The notes under the pieces are model-generated. The model saw only the letters and a program-made list of their open reading frames with translations. It made no database searches and was not told where the DNA came from. A program made the position numbers and the translations under genes. From Helicostylum pulchrum (Eukaryota > Mucoromycota > Mucoromycetes > Mucorales > Mucoraceae): a stretch of 64,000 bases of DNA. Positions 42,553 through 54,171 of the stretch are shown in pieces (the stretch's first letter is position 1; every line of letters starts with the position of its first letter). Location: the NCBI GenBank assembly GCA_025677825.1, contig JAIXMO010000005.1, forward strand, positions 310,001 through 374,000, in the 5' to 3' direction.

Positions 42553-42897
42553 GTATCAATGATAGCATATCGAAAAGAATTCGTATATCGTCGCCAGTAA
42601 TGAATTTAATTGAGGCGTTTCGTCTGTATCAAAGTCGATTAAAATATTCTAGTATTTCGCCTAATAATTTCATCCTGAGCGAAATAAGTCAAAATTTTCC
42701 TTAAATACCAACAGAGTATAAAGCCGTTATGAATAAGGCTCTTTTCGAACAAGAGGTACAAGCAGCCTTCGCCGATAATTGAAGAGACTATAAAAAAATG
42801 TAGCGACCTGCTGATCCATTCAATTATCCGAAGTCAGCAAGGAAATTGGATATTTGTAACCCAAATCGAAGCCTACTACCATCAAAAAGAGATAGAT
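42553..42897 (+). pseudogene. Possible HMG-box pseudogene
   Basis: One frame stays coherent over about 340 bp despite stops at TAA, TGA and TAG: KRIRISSPVMNLIEAFRLYQ, then SRLKYSSISPNNFILSEISQ, stop, IPTEYKAVMNKALFEQEV, then a second stop, RDYKKM, a third stop and a basic stretch. The order N-x-F-x-LYxSRLK, SPN...EIS, EYKAVMNKA, YKK followed by Arg/Lys/Pro-rich residues imitates a fungal MATA-type HMG box. The resemblance is weak and no start or flanking exons were found. Confidence 0.35.
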
Positions 42898-44513
42898 GAT
42901 GTCGCTCAAGTTAGAAAAAAAACAAAATATCCTAATATCCTTACAGCAGACATCAAAAAGTGAGAGGAAAGAAAAAGTTCGTGGTATGAGTCGCGTTCTC
43001 GCTTTGAAACGCTGGAAATAATAGCGACCGGTGGTTTTTACAACCTGGAAGATGGGGGTTTTTCTTGGGGTCTCTGTACCCTACAATATGGTAGAAGAAA
43101 CGCTTAATATTATACTCACCAGTAGTTCCTGCAGCTAGTATTCCCTGTATTAGAATGCTCGGGAACTACAAAAAGAATGGTAGTTTGAGAAAATGGTGTT
43201 ACAAGTCCTTATTTTTTTTTCAATTAAGGACTTTGTAAAACCAAATCAACTATTACTTCACAAAGAAGAATATTCTAGTTATATCGCAGTGTGCTCCAAA
43301 CTGTTAAATATAGTTGTATTCAATACTCTAACTGGAGAAATCTATGATTAAATTCAAGTATTGGGAGACCCTTGGTTTTCAGAAAAATTGAGGGAACTAA
43401 GCAAAAAAAAAAGAAGGTATTGTCAAAAGCAAAGATCGCTTTAGTCCAAGTAATACTTACAAAACAGCTTGACATCGGTAGCAATGACTTGATGACCCTG
43501 TATAACGGGATAATATTTCGAAAGTAAAAGCCATCAACAATGATCGTTGTAAGAAAATTCTGGAGTAATAAAATCTTTAACTTTAGAAATCACCTACTAC
43601 ACACATATATTTTATATTGTAAACATGCTTTTATTTCGTTTATAATAAATATTCCAATGATATCCTATCTGTTATTAATCGAATACAGAATATTTTTCAG
43701 AAAATGAATACAAACAAGATTCATCATCGTCTTCTTCTGGACGAAACGAAATAGCTTCTTTTTAAATAAATATATTCTGCAACAATAGAAAAATAACATT
43801 TTCTTATTTCAGATGAACACTTTTAATCTGGATGATGAATCGAAAAACCTGTACTGATATACAAATATTTTTTATAAAGTACAATAGCATTTTTATCTAC
43901 CGTATCTAACATATTATTAAAGAAAGTACAGAAAATACTTTTTGCCAGAGAAAGAGGATGATCTGCATAATCAGACAATAACTAGGTTCATCCACAAGAA
44001 TAATCCGGTAATAAATCACACTGAACTATAAATGGTAACCCAATTGGTGTCACAATTTTTGGATGGGGTAAATAAATAAATTAAAAAATAAAAGGCAATA
44101 GTAAGTTTAAGTGAGCGCTAGTGCGTATTTTATAAGTAAACCAAGGGAATGATACGTACTAGAATAAAGAGATACAATAAAAGAGCTAATGTAAAGGTCT
44201 TTAACAAGTTACGATAAGTAAGTAAACAAAAAGATAATTATTACTCTTTTAAAGGAAAGCTAAGGTTTGAAAGAAGATCCTCTTCAACGAGTATCCTCCT
44301 TTAAATGGTGTAACGAAAGAAAACAAGGGAAAATGTGTAACATTAGTGCTCCAGAATTAGGCTTTGTTTAATGATTTTAAGTGGTGGTGCGTCAAGAATT
44401 AGTCAAGATAGATTATTTATTCATAAACTTTAAAAAAAAAAAAAGAGTTACTAATTTGTCAAAAATAGTTCTGTAAAAATACATAATAGGCATATATATA
44501 AAATATAAAAAAA

Positions 44514-44590
44514 GAATTGGAGAAAGAGAAAAAGAGTTGGAGAAAGAGAAAAAGAGTTGGAGAAAGAGAAAAAGGGTTGGGGAAAGGGAA
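44514..44590. repeat. 20-bp tandem repeat
   Basis: About four head-to-tail copies of a 20-bp unit (AGTTGGAGAAAGAGAAAAAG and variants), purine-rich on the plus strand, followed by a G11 run at 44594-44604. It lies just outside the stop codon of the minus-strand C2H2 gene and is probably in its 3' UTR. Confidence 0.85.
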
Positions 44591-44669
44591 GAAGGGGGGG
44601 GGGGCATAAAAATAAAAAGAAAGTCATAAAAAGAATGTGTACATTTGAGGAGAGAGAGAGAGAGATGAT

Positions 44670-45291
44670 TTATACAGGATCGTTGTAGTAGTAATAAGAA
44701 GGCGGTGGCGAGTATGTAGGGCTCCAATTCTGTGGAGAAGGATGATGAGATATCGGGTTATAATCAGAAGTGATATGAAAAGTAGGACTACTTGAAACGG
44801 TTGAAGAAGAACTAGCAGATGAAAATGACCAACCTCTACGATCTTGTTGATGTAATGAATATAGTTCATTGCCTTCTGAACTATAATATGAATGACAGTG
44901 CAGAATTTGTCTTTGATGATGATGATGGTGAGGACGATGATGATTCAAGTATTGATGGTGTCTAGATCTGGAAGACATGTGTGTACGATAATGCTGCATC
45001 ATATTATCTTGACGAGAGAACTTGGATGGACAACCAGGATATATACAGTGAAAGTTTTTTTCACCTGTATGGATTCTATGGTGTCTAGCTAAATGACCAC
45101 TATTTATAATAATTAATATTACGTACGAAAATAGATTTATGGGATTTTATGTACCTGGTAGTAAAACTCTTTTGACAACCTAATTCTGTGCAGTGATATC
45201 TTCTCTTTGGCTGGTGACTAGTTTCAATTTCATTTAACAAGCTGACTTGTCTTCCTTTTGAATTTGTAATTGATAGTAAAGTATTGGCCAT
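44670..45291 (-). CDS. C2H2 zinc-finger transcription factor
   Basis: Two exons: about 45155-45291 (MANTLLSITNSKGRQ...) and 44670-about 45098; the junction SFTT|SGHLARHHRIHTGEKNF completes finger 1. Fingers: YHCTELGCQKSFTTSGHLAR and FHCIYPGCPSKFSRQDNMMQ (then HYRTH), a long-spaced C2H2 pair like that of the gene at 16193 (both end FSRxDNMMQH), so the two may be distant paralogues. The C-terminus is rich in His, Ser, Pro and Tyr (HHRPHHHHHQRQ, ending SYYYYNDPV). The gene is about 190 aa. A DNA-binding regulator is expected; targets are unknown. Confidence 0.87.
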
Positions 45292-46049
45292 GTTTTTTTT
45301 GTTGTTTTTATTCTGTATTATATGTATATTTAGAAAGAGAAAAAAGAAGAAGAAAAAAAGTAGGTATTTATACTTTTTTCTTGTTGTGTAGCCGTACTAT
45401 TTGCTTTAGTATTTTTTCCTCCTTTTATATATGAGATGGGTCTTTAAAAATAATGCACTGATACCGTAGAGCTAAAAAAAAAAACGTGGGTGATGGGATT
45501 ACACAGTGTTACAAGATGTAACCCTGCAGGATTCTATTAGGGAGAGTCAAATTCTATTCTAAAGGCTTTTATTAAAAAACGTGGGTTTGTGTTCAGTCCA
45601 CGTTTTACTTGTATTTTTATACGGTAGTATTATTAAAACTAAATAAAAAAAAGTCTGTGCTCCAATACACGCTCTCTCATTTAAAAACAAAAGTCCTAGT
45701 TTAGCTTAAAACCATGCGTTTCTTCTTTTTTTACTCTGACAGGTATTTTTCCTTCTTTTGATGTAGATCCAATGAATGTATTGTAGATCTTGATTATAAT
45801 TATAATACGCCTCTCTTTTTCGTTTGATTCTTTATGTATATATATATGTGTGTGCGTGTTATTTATACAACTACTTTTTTTTCCCTTAAATACTCCTTTT
45901 TTTGCATTCAACTTTTTTTTTCTCTCTGTATAACTACTTGACCACAAAGTAAGCATTTTCGGTATCTCAAAAAAGATGACGTTCATTATTTCATTTTATT
46001 TACTTTTTTTTTCCTTTTCTCTGCACACACTTTTTTATATTATTAGCAA
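45292..46049. other. Divergent spacer between C2H2 gene and Rab5-like gene
   Basis: 757 bp without coding sequence; both genes start outward from it. Each end is pyrimidine-rich on the strand of the gene it precedes. A near-palindromic pair AAAACGTGGGT (45482) and AAACGTGGGTTTG (45577) with a nearby CCACGTTTTA (45598) is seen; its meaning is unknown. Confidence 0.45.
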
Positions 46050-47137
46050 ATGGCTACTAGACAACCACAACAACAACAAGGAAAAACATATCAATTCAAG
46101 TTGGTTCTTTTAGGTAAACTAAAACTAAAAAACTAGAAAAAAAAAAGAAAGTTGGAACTTGGAACTTGGTTTTTTTTAAAAAAAAACTCAACTTTTTTTT
46201 AGGTGAATCTGCTGTAGGAAAGTCAAGGTATAAATTTAGTTTAAAAAACATGTATATTTTATACTAAAAAAAAAGAATTATATAGTTTGGTTATGCGTTT
46301 TGTAAAAGACCATTTTGATGAATACAGAGAAAGCACAATTGGAGGTATATTCAACATCTTTTATATGTGTGTATGTGTATGCACTAACTATTTTAGTATA
46401 TAGCTGCTTTCTTGGCACAAACTGTCTCATTGGATGATAATACAATTGTCAAGTTTGAAATTTGGTAAAATTAGAAAGGTACTAGTGAACCCATTACCTA
46501 CATATATTAACCTAGCTCATTAGGGATACTGCGGGTCAGGAACGTTACAAGAGTTTAGCTCCCATGTATTACCGTAATGCCAATTGTGCTGTAGTTGTAT
46601 ATGATATCACTCAAGCCGTAAGTTTTTTCTTTTATAACACTTGTACTCACACACTAAAAAATTATTTTGCGTCTAGTCTTCATTGGATAAAGCAAAGGCT
46701 TGGGTTAATGAATTACAACGACAAGCTGACCCTAATATTGTTATTGCATTAGCAGGAAATAAATCTGACTTGGAAGGTAGAAGAGCTATCGAGACAAAGG
46801 TAATCTATACATTATTTTGCGTACATTTATATATTTTACTAATGTAAAAAAAAAAAAATAGACTGCTCAAGAATACGCAGATGAATGTGGGTTATTGTTT
46901 TTCGAAACTTCAGCAAAGACAGCTCATAATGTAAACGAACTCTTTACAGAAATTGCAAAACGTATGCCTCTTGATCAATTGGCAAACAATACTCGTAAAA
47001 GAGGCGGATTAAACGCTCAAGGCGTAGACTTGGATAATAATAATAGTGCTGAAAACGCCAACGGATGTGCTTGTAAGTTTCATCAGCTAATTTAAAATAC
47101 GATAGAATAACTAAATACTTGCTTCTTTTTAGGTTAA
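46050..47137 (+). CDS. Rab5-like small GTPase (Vps21/Ypt5 type)
   Basis: Eight or so exons, about 213 aa. G1 is [11 protein letters not shown] (interrupted by introns on both sides), effector region [14 protein letters not shown] as in Rab5, G3 [21 protein letters not shown]4 AGNKSDL, G5 FETSAKTA. The C-terminus is NGCAC, a CxC geranylgeranylation signal; its last codon is split by the final intron (donor 47074, acceptor 47132), and stop TAA is 47135-47137. Rab5 proteins direct fusion of early endosomes and, in fungi, the vacuolar sorting route. AP-2 mu and an arrestin adaptor elsewhere in the window serve the same pathway. The gene is convergent with UPF2. Confidence 0.95.
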
Positions 47138-47460
47138 GCATACAAATATATCTTCTTTTTTTTCTTTTGTGTATCTGTTACCCAGTTTCCTTCCATCTTC
47201 TTTTTCGTTATATATTATCTATGTATGTATGTAATGGCGGGAAAAAAAATACAGTCTTTTTTATTATAAATGCAAATATTATTTTATATGTGCAAAGTGG
47301 GAAACTACCTTATCCGTTAAAAAGGGGGGGAAAGGAAAAAAAAAATATAAAAAAAAACATTCACGTATAAAAATCCGCATGAATGACAATTGCATAAATT
47401 ACGTTTTTTTTTTTCTTTCTTTGTGTGTGTGTACAAGGACTATGGTTATTTTTATTTTCT
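47138..47460. other. Spacer between convergent 3' ends
   Basis: 323 bp holding the 3' UTRs of the Rab5-like gene and UPF2. T-rich and A-rich runs, a short GT run at 47423-47432 and a G7 run are present; no other feature is seen. Confidence 0.55.
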
Positions 47461-50400
47461 TTACCAGTTGGAAGCACCACTACCTCCAGCAGCATAGTTT
47501 CCTCCAGTACCACCACCACCGCCCATGTGTAACACCTTTCTACCACGGAATTGGCCTTTTAATCTTGCACGTTCTTCAGCAGCAGCTAAAATAAATAAAT
47601 GTAAACTTTTCTGCTCTAAAAAAAATATCACTGCGATTTTTACCTTGTCTAGCAGCAGCAGCTTCTCTTTCTTCATAATTCAATACAAGTCTCTTCAATT
47701 GCTGTTGTTCTTTTCTTTCGGCTTCTTGTTTAGAACGCGTGCTTACAGCCAGAACTGAATCTGATGGAACTTCCATAATTTTAGTCTGTATACAAGGCAT
47801 GTACGTTAATAAGTTTCGTTGCAAATATACTTTTTATATTTAGTTTTACCTGTTGACGATTTCCTTTCTTTGTTAATAATGTAAATGCCATCTTTCCTGG
47901 TTCTGTATTATTTGTACCTTGAGCAAGTGTACGACGATCTAATATTATACATTAGGAAAAAAAAAAAGAAATTATATATACACATGAATATATATAAAAA
48001 ACAAACCTTGAGCGCCTCTCAAGTTCATGGGAATAGGTACATCCAACATGGCTGCCTTCTTTTCAAATTTACGTGAGTCAATACTATCAGACATCATTTT
48101 ACTAAACTCCCTTTCAAAATATTCTTCTTCCTCTCTTGATAATGCTTCCTTCTTATTGTTTAATATAACAACATCTTCTTCGTCATCAAAATTTGAGTTG
48201 TTCTTTTCGTTAATATCACTACTATTCACTGTCTCTTCATCATCCAAATCGTCTTTAAGCACAGGCCCATCTTCATCTTCGTCACTGGAAGATTCAGATG
48301 CTTCGCTTTCTTCAAACCCATCCTCTTGTAATTTACCGTCTGTTCCTTTCACAGATTGTAATTGTTCCAAAAGCATACGGTCAACTGCTTCGTTTGCTTC
48401 TTCGTAAGAAGAGATAATGTTGAGTTGAGGTCGAAGCATTTCTAACGTATCTGTAATCATAAAATCAACATCCATAGGTGGTTTATTTTTACTCAAGATA
48501 TACAGCTATATAAATAATAAAAAATTCAGTATTATTTATAAAATTAAAGGGGGGTCGATGACTTACTTGGAAAAAGGTTAAAAAGTTGTCCAATTTCTTC
48601 TTGGAACTTCCTCTGTCAAAACACATGCCACAGGTATCGAGCAAAGTACAAACGATACGAATACGGAAGAAATCGTTAGGAGCATCAATATGACAAAATC
48701 TTTCTCTAGCAGGTCTACCATATTCATGACCAAAAGTGATGATAGAATAAAGCGTATCAAAGACAAGAGGTGATTCGATCATTCTATAGTTGTATAATTC
48801 ACCCAAGTATTTAGCAACGGCAATTCTTCTTTGATTATGTTTAAAGATATTTTGTTCTAAACCAATACGAATTTCTTCTATAACACCGTCAACCACTTGT
48901 ACGCCAAAATCGGAATGGTATTTATGCAATCCGCTTGCTAAAATAGCAACTAAATGGATGTTACCGAACTTGATCTTCCAAATCTTTTGAAATATTTTAA
49001 CCAGCATGGTACGAATCGTTTCATCTTCCCAGTGCAATTTACGCAACTGCTTTAAAACTTTATCCAGGGTCTTTTTACATAAATCTTCGTGGATTAATTT
49101 ACGAATATAAAGTTCCATGGTGGACCTTTCCTTGACTTGAATAGCCGACTTGTCTGGTGGGTTGGCTTGATAGTATGCATTTTCAACCATTAAAGCGTAT
49201 CTACTATCCAAATGTTGTACATTCTTCTTCCTCATTACTGTTTCCAGCATGCCGCTGATTCTAGCACTAGTCTCTGGTGATTTAAGTAAAAATCTACCAC
49301 ATGTTTCTAACAGGTTACAGACAATATCGATATTTTGATTTGTAAAGTCGTCAAGAGCTACCTTGAACGAATGGAAAATTGTATGGGCTGGTGTCACTTT
49401 AAACTTTGTTAGTTCGGCCAAGAAACGGATATTTTTAATACGTGTTTCCAATAAATCCTGCGTCTTTCTTCTTTGCAATCCCTTGAATTCGTATGTCAAA
49501 GCAGCAAGTGCCATTTCACCGATATCAGGAAAATACACGTTTAATGTTGCAATTAAACGAGAATAATAAGGTAACAGATCCACACGTTGTCTTTGGACAT
49601 TTAATAATGTCTTTACAAGCTTCTTTCTGGCAACCTTATTATTCATGTAACAAAAATCAACTGCGATACTATCAATTAAATCTCGGTTACCGCAGGTCGG
49701 TAAACGAGCAAACAATCCTTCCAACTGAACATTTTGCGCGTTGGGTTTGTTTTCTTCTCCGTCTTCACCTACATTTTCAATAGCTTCATCTACAAGTTCA
49801 GAAGGATCCATTTCGTTTAAATTACTGTCTTCGTCTTCTTCTTCAATTTCAGTAGATAAAGTTGGATTTGATTCATCCTCTTCAGTATTGGCAGTTTCAT
49901 CCGTTTCGGTTTTATCAGTGGTGGTAGATGATGGTTCTTCTTTGCTGGTAGTTTGTTGAGAGTCCAAAAAGACATCAGGTACAAGAATACGAAGATCAGG
50001 TAAATCCTCATAAAATTTACGAGCATCTTCATCCTCCCAAATACCATTACCTGTATTATCCTTACCATCGTTAAATATGTTGCCACTATTAGCACTGACG
50101 ATCGATTGTTTAGCAGCTCCGTCATCTACAGGAAGATCAGGCATATCGACATCCAAAGCATCAGATAAAGTTTGAGTATGCGTTAAAATCTTTTCATAGG
50201 CTTTGGTAGCCTTTTCGAATCGCTGCTTTGTCTCTTCAGATAATTCACCGCGCGAGAACAAGACTTCGTTATTATGACGTTCCATCTTTTTAATCACTTT
50301 ATGCATCTTTGTTAAATGGGTAGTAACACTTTTATAATAAGATTCAAACAAGTTGGTAAATAAAGCATAGATATCTGGTGTCACTACCGACTCGACATCG

Positions 50401-51321
50401 ACTACGACAGTGACCTCTTCGTCGTGCTGATCAGCCGCAGCGCGTTGCTTTCGGGGCACTCGGTTTAAAATTACTTGACCATAGTTTTTTAAAAAGGATG
50501 CTACCAGGGGTAAATTAATGTGCTGCTCCATATCGTTATTTAACATGTCGTAAAGAACTTTATAAACAAATCCTCCTTCGTCTTTCTTAACAGGCTTTCG
50601 AGAGCTGGACGAAGTGGTGGTAGGTGATCCGCCAATTAATCCTGCAACGGTATCACGATGTGTTTCAACACCTCCAATGTTCACGGAGGATAAGGTGGCA
50701 ATACCATCGTCTGTAAATCTTAAGACACCGACTAACCAAAGCTCACAGACGATACGTAAATAGGTTCGCTGTTTGATAATACGCGCTGATTCTTCCTTTT
50801 CTTTTTGTTCTGCGCTAAGTGTTGCCAAGTATTGCTTGGTGGGTGTTTGTAATGCTTTGGATAGTTGGTACGATAATAACAATGTAAAGCTATCTGGAAA
50901 TCGTTGATGCAAAGCAGAGACAACCTTTTTTTTAAAAAGAAGGTTTTTTAGTTGCGGAAAGAATAAGAATGATAAATAGTACTTACTTCGACACAAGCAG
51001 AAATATCAACACTTGTTTTACACTTTAACATACCCTCCATTACACTACCGACAATTTCAGAAATGTATTTCTCCAGGCTTAATTTATTGATATCATTTAA
51101 CAATTGTGTCTTCAAGTCAGTTCCTAATGACGTTTTACATTTCTTTATAAAGGCTGTATTCTTTTTAATGTTACTGTCAAGATTCTTTGGTGTTTCTAAG
51201 AGAAAGGGAGCTTAATATTAAACGGGCTTGTATGTTTTTTTTCTTCTTCTTCAGTACCTCCTTTTCCTCTTTCCCAAGCAAGTTTGTTTAATGTTCTTAA
51301 TTCTTGTTTACTTTTTTCCAT
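47461..51321 (-). CDS. UPF2: Nonsense-mediated decay factor UPF2/NMD2
   Basis: About seven exons, about 1,190 aa. The first exon begins MEKSKQELRTLNKLAWERGK; then an MIF4G-1 region (TPKNLDSNIKKNTAFIKKCK, LSLEKYISEIVGSVMEGMLK), the long exon with MIF4G-2 and MIF4G-3 (VDFCYMNNKVARKKLVKTLL, HLVAILASGLHKYHSDFGVQ), an acidic stretch (ESSSDEDEDGPVLKDDLDDE) and the Upf1-binding C-terminus (FEREFSKMMSDSIDSRKFEK). Short last exons contain RRTLAQGTNN, VMEVPSDS-like MEVPSDSVLA and a Gly-rich end. UPF2 bridges UPF1 and UPF3 on mRNAs with premature stop codons. The exon junction at about 48576 restores TFFQLYILSKNK. Divergent from AP-2 mu. Confidence 0.93.
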
Positions 51322-52015
51322 CTTGAAAAAAAGTAATAGTTAAAGAGAAAAAAAAAGGTGTGTGACTGACGGTGTTAAATTGCTGTTTAATAAAATATCC
51401 CGGGTAAGCGGTCACTACACGCTCCGTTGTTTAAAAACGAACATTTATTCCTAATATATGCAAGCTAATAATTCGTATTTAAAGCATTTCGACATACTTA
51501 ACACTAACACTATCCCCGTAGCCGTTAATGACTGGAGAGTAAAACTTGTTACCAAAGAGCACTTAACTGTCCTCGCAGAGTTAGGAAGAGATGTAAGAAA
51601 TTTGTTGAAACACGACAACATAAATCATCCTGGCCAGTAGGAAGAAGTAAAACAGATTTATAACTACAGAAACCGCAGAAGGTATTGTCAAATGAATTTA
51701 ATGGAGCCTATTGATTACACAGATAGTTCTCCTTATCATAACTTATATTCGCAGACTCTTACAAAATAAAATTGCTTGTAAATGTTATAAACAAGTACGA
51801 GAATCTCAAAGGACTTTATTTTTACGGTAGCGGTTCTATTAAAGGGTGGAAGAATACAACCCTTAAATTGGGCTACCCTTAAATAGAGCTGCTACTACAT
51901 CATAGATATTCCACTAAAAGTCTCTTGTGTGAATAAGATTATTATCATGCATAATATCTTGTTTTAAATAAACGCATTTATTATTTATGCTGGTTCCAAG
52001 TAACTCTTGTTTTCC

Positions 52016-52046
<31 letters not shown>

Positions 52047-52252
52047 AACTAAATACACAATATCTACAATTTTTATTCCCTACTATATACAAAATAGTGG
52101 TGTAGATCGACGTTGTTAAATGAAAACCTGCTTTCCAATGCCAGTGACCGCTTAATATGGAAATACAATTATCCTCCCACAACATCAAAAAAAATACAAG
52201 TGTAATCCAGCACCGCCCTTTAATTAATTTCTATCTTCTTCATCTCGAAATA
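51322..52252. other. Divergent spacer UPF2 / AP-2 mu
   Basis: 930 bp between two divergent start codons. Contains a (CAA)n microsatellite at about 52017-52046. A short open frame at 51458-51640 has no recognisable motif or coding bias and is not called. The 60 bp before AP-2 mu are pyrimidine-rich. Confidence 0.5.
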
Positions 52253-53929
52253 ATGATTAGTGCCTTTTTCATCTATAACCAAAAAGGTGAGGTACTCATC
52301 TCTCGGTTATATAGACACGATTTACGGTAAGAAACCAAAAAAAAAGTACCCCTCTTTTTTTTCTCTTTTTTAATAAGCAAGTTATGAAACCTATGTACAG
52401 TCGTTCAGTAGCAGATATATTTCGTATTCAAGTAATTTCCAACACAGATGTACGTTCACCTATTGTTACGTTAGGTTCAACTTCTTTCTTTCACGTACGT
52501 CACGAAAATCTTTATATTGTAGCAGTAACCAAATGGAACGCCAATGCTGCATTAATTTTCGAATTTTGTTACCGTGTTGTTAATATTGGTAGAAGTTATT
52601 TTGGAAAGTTTGACGAAGAGGCTGTAAAGAATAACTTTGTTTTAATTTATGAACTTTTGGACGGTAAAAAAAAGACATTTTTTTTTTCTTTTTAATTGAG
52701 TACCATTTTAACTTACACACACACACGAAAAAGAAATCCTTGATTTTGGTTATCCTCAAAATAGTGAAACCGATACTTTAAAAATGTATATTACAACAGA
52801 AGGAGTGAAATCTGAAAAGGCAGCAGAGGATTCGAGTCGAATTACAATCCAAGCAACAGGTGCTATCTCTTGGAGAAGAAATGATATTAAATATAGAAAG
52901 AATGAAGCATTTATTGATGTAATTGAAAGTGTCAACTTATTGATGAGTAATACTGGTACCATTTTAAGAGCTGATGTGGCAGGTCAAATTTTAATGAGAG
53001 CTTATTTGTCTGGTACTCCAGAGTGTAAGTTTGGTTTAAACGATAAATTGTTGCTTGATAAAGATACTGTCAATCGTACAACGTAAGTTTATTATTTTAG
53101 CTTGATGAATTTTTATTAACGTTATACTTTTATAGTGCTCGTCGTGCAAATGCTGTAGAGATTGATGATTGCCAATTTCATCAATGCGTTAAGCTTGGCA
53201 AATTTGATAACGATCGTACTATTAGTTTTGTACCTCCAGATGGTGAATTCGAATTGATGAAGTATGAACTCTTTTATAAATATATATATGTAAACAATGT
53301 AAACTAAACTTTCCATTAGATATCGTACAACAGAGAATGTAAACTTGCCTTTTAAAGTCCACCCTGTTGTTACTGAAATTGGAAATACACGTGTAGAATA
53401 TAGAATTAATGTCAAGGCTAATTTCTCGCCTAAACTTTACGCCAACAATGTTGTATTAAAAATCCCTACTCCATTGAATTCAGCAAAGGTAGAAGTAAAG
53501 GTTGGTTCAGGTGGTAAAGCAAAATATGCTCCATCTGAAAATTGTATTATTTGGAAGTAAGTTTATTATTCATCGTTTATTATTATTATTATCATTAAAC
53601 TAAACTCGTTTTCTTTCCAATCTTATAGAATACCACGTTTCCAAGGTCAAGCAGAGTTTACCTTAACTGGTGAAGCTGAATTATCTTCCATGACGCATAA
53701 GCGTGTTTGGTCTAGACCTCCCATCTCAATGGACTTTCAAGTACTCATGTTCACTTCTTCGGGTTTACTCGTTAGATTTTTAAAGGTCTTTGAAAAGAGT
53801 GGATATCAATCTGTTAAATGGGTGAGATATATGACAAAGGCTGGGTCCTACCAGATTAGAGTAAGTTTTTTTTTGCTGTCGTATATTTTTTTTTTATGCT
53901 AATATCCCTTTTTTTTCATATAGTTTTAA
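52253..53929 (+). CDS. APM4: AP-2 clathrin adaptor complex, mu subunit
   Basis: Eight exons, about 425 aa. It begins [20 protein letters not shown] and continues [12 protein letters not shown] (junction at 52401), [20 protein letters not shown] and [20 protein letters not shown] (junction with AAG acceptor at about 52731). The mu homology domain has [62 protein letters not shown] [16 protein letters not shown] and [20 protein letters not shown]. Spacing and residues follow animal AP2M1 more closely than AP-1 mu. It binds YxxPhi cargo signals and PIP2 at the plasma membrane in clathrin endocytosis. The final exon encodes only Phe and the stop (53924-53929). Confidence 0.93.
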
Positions 53930-54171
53930 ATTATACATATATATATCTAATCGACTTAATACGCATAATACCCTCTCACCTCTCTCTCTCTCTCTCTCTC
54001 CCTATTTTCTAATTTATGGGAAAAAATAAAACGTTTGCATTAAACCATTCTTGTTGGCATGAAGTAAAACATGTACGTTAAAATTGGGTTTACTTTTACA
54101 CAAAAGAAATAAAATAGGAGTAGTGCCATTTATAAACGTAACTTAGTGTAGATAAAAAAATAGTATAATTA
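53930..54171. other. 3' flank of AP-2 mu with (CT)n microsatellite
   Basis: T-rich and AT-rich sequence; a CT dinucleotide run at about 53979-54001. Nothing else is seen before the inverted-repeat element that begins at 54172. Confidence 0.55.

Larger units (their letters stand above)
41289..44669. other. Gene-poor region with a decayed reading frame
   Basis: 3.4 kb between La and the C2H2 gene. A C15-16 tract lies at about 41301. The only coding-like trace is the HMG-box-like relic at 42553-42897, which has several in-frame stops. At 44514-44590 a 20-bp tandem repeat lies beyond the 3' end of the C2H2 gene. No intact gene, tRNA or transposon ORF was recognised. Confidence 0.5.

Noticed and set aside
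42553..42897. Mating-type (sex) locus
   Set aside because: The HMG-like relic has stops and none of the usual neighbours (triose-phosphate transporter, RNA helicase) are beside it.
51458..51640. 60-aa open frame between UPF2 and AP-2 mu
   Set aside because: Compositionally plausible but no motif, splice context or family recognised; not enough to call a gene.
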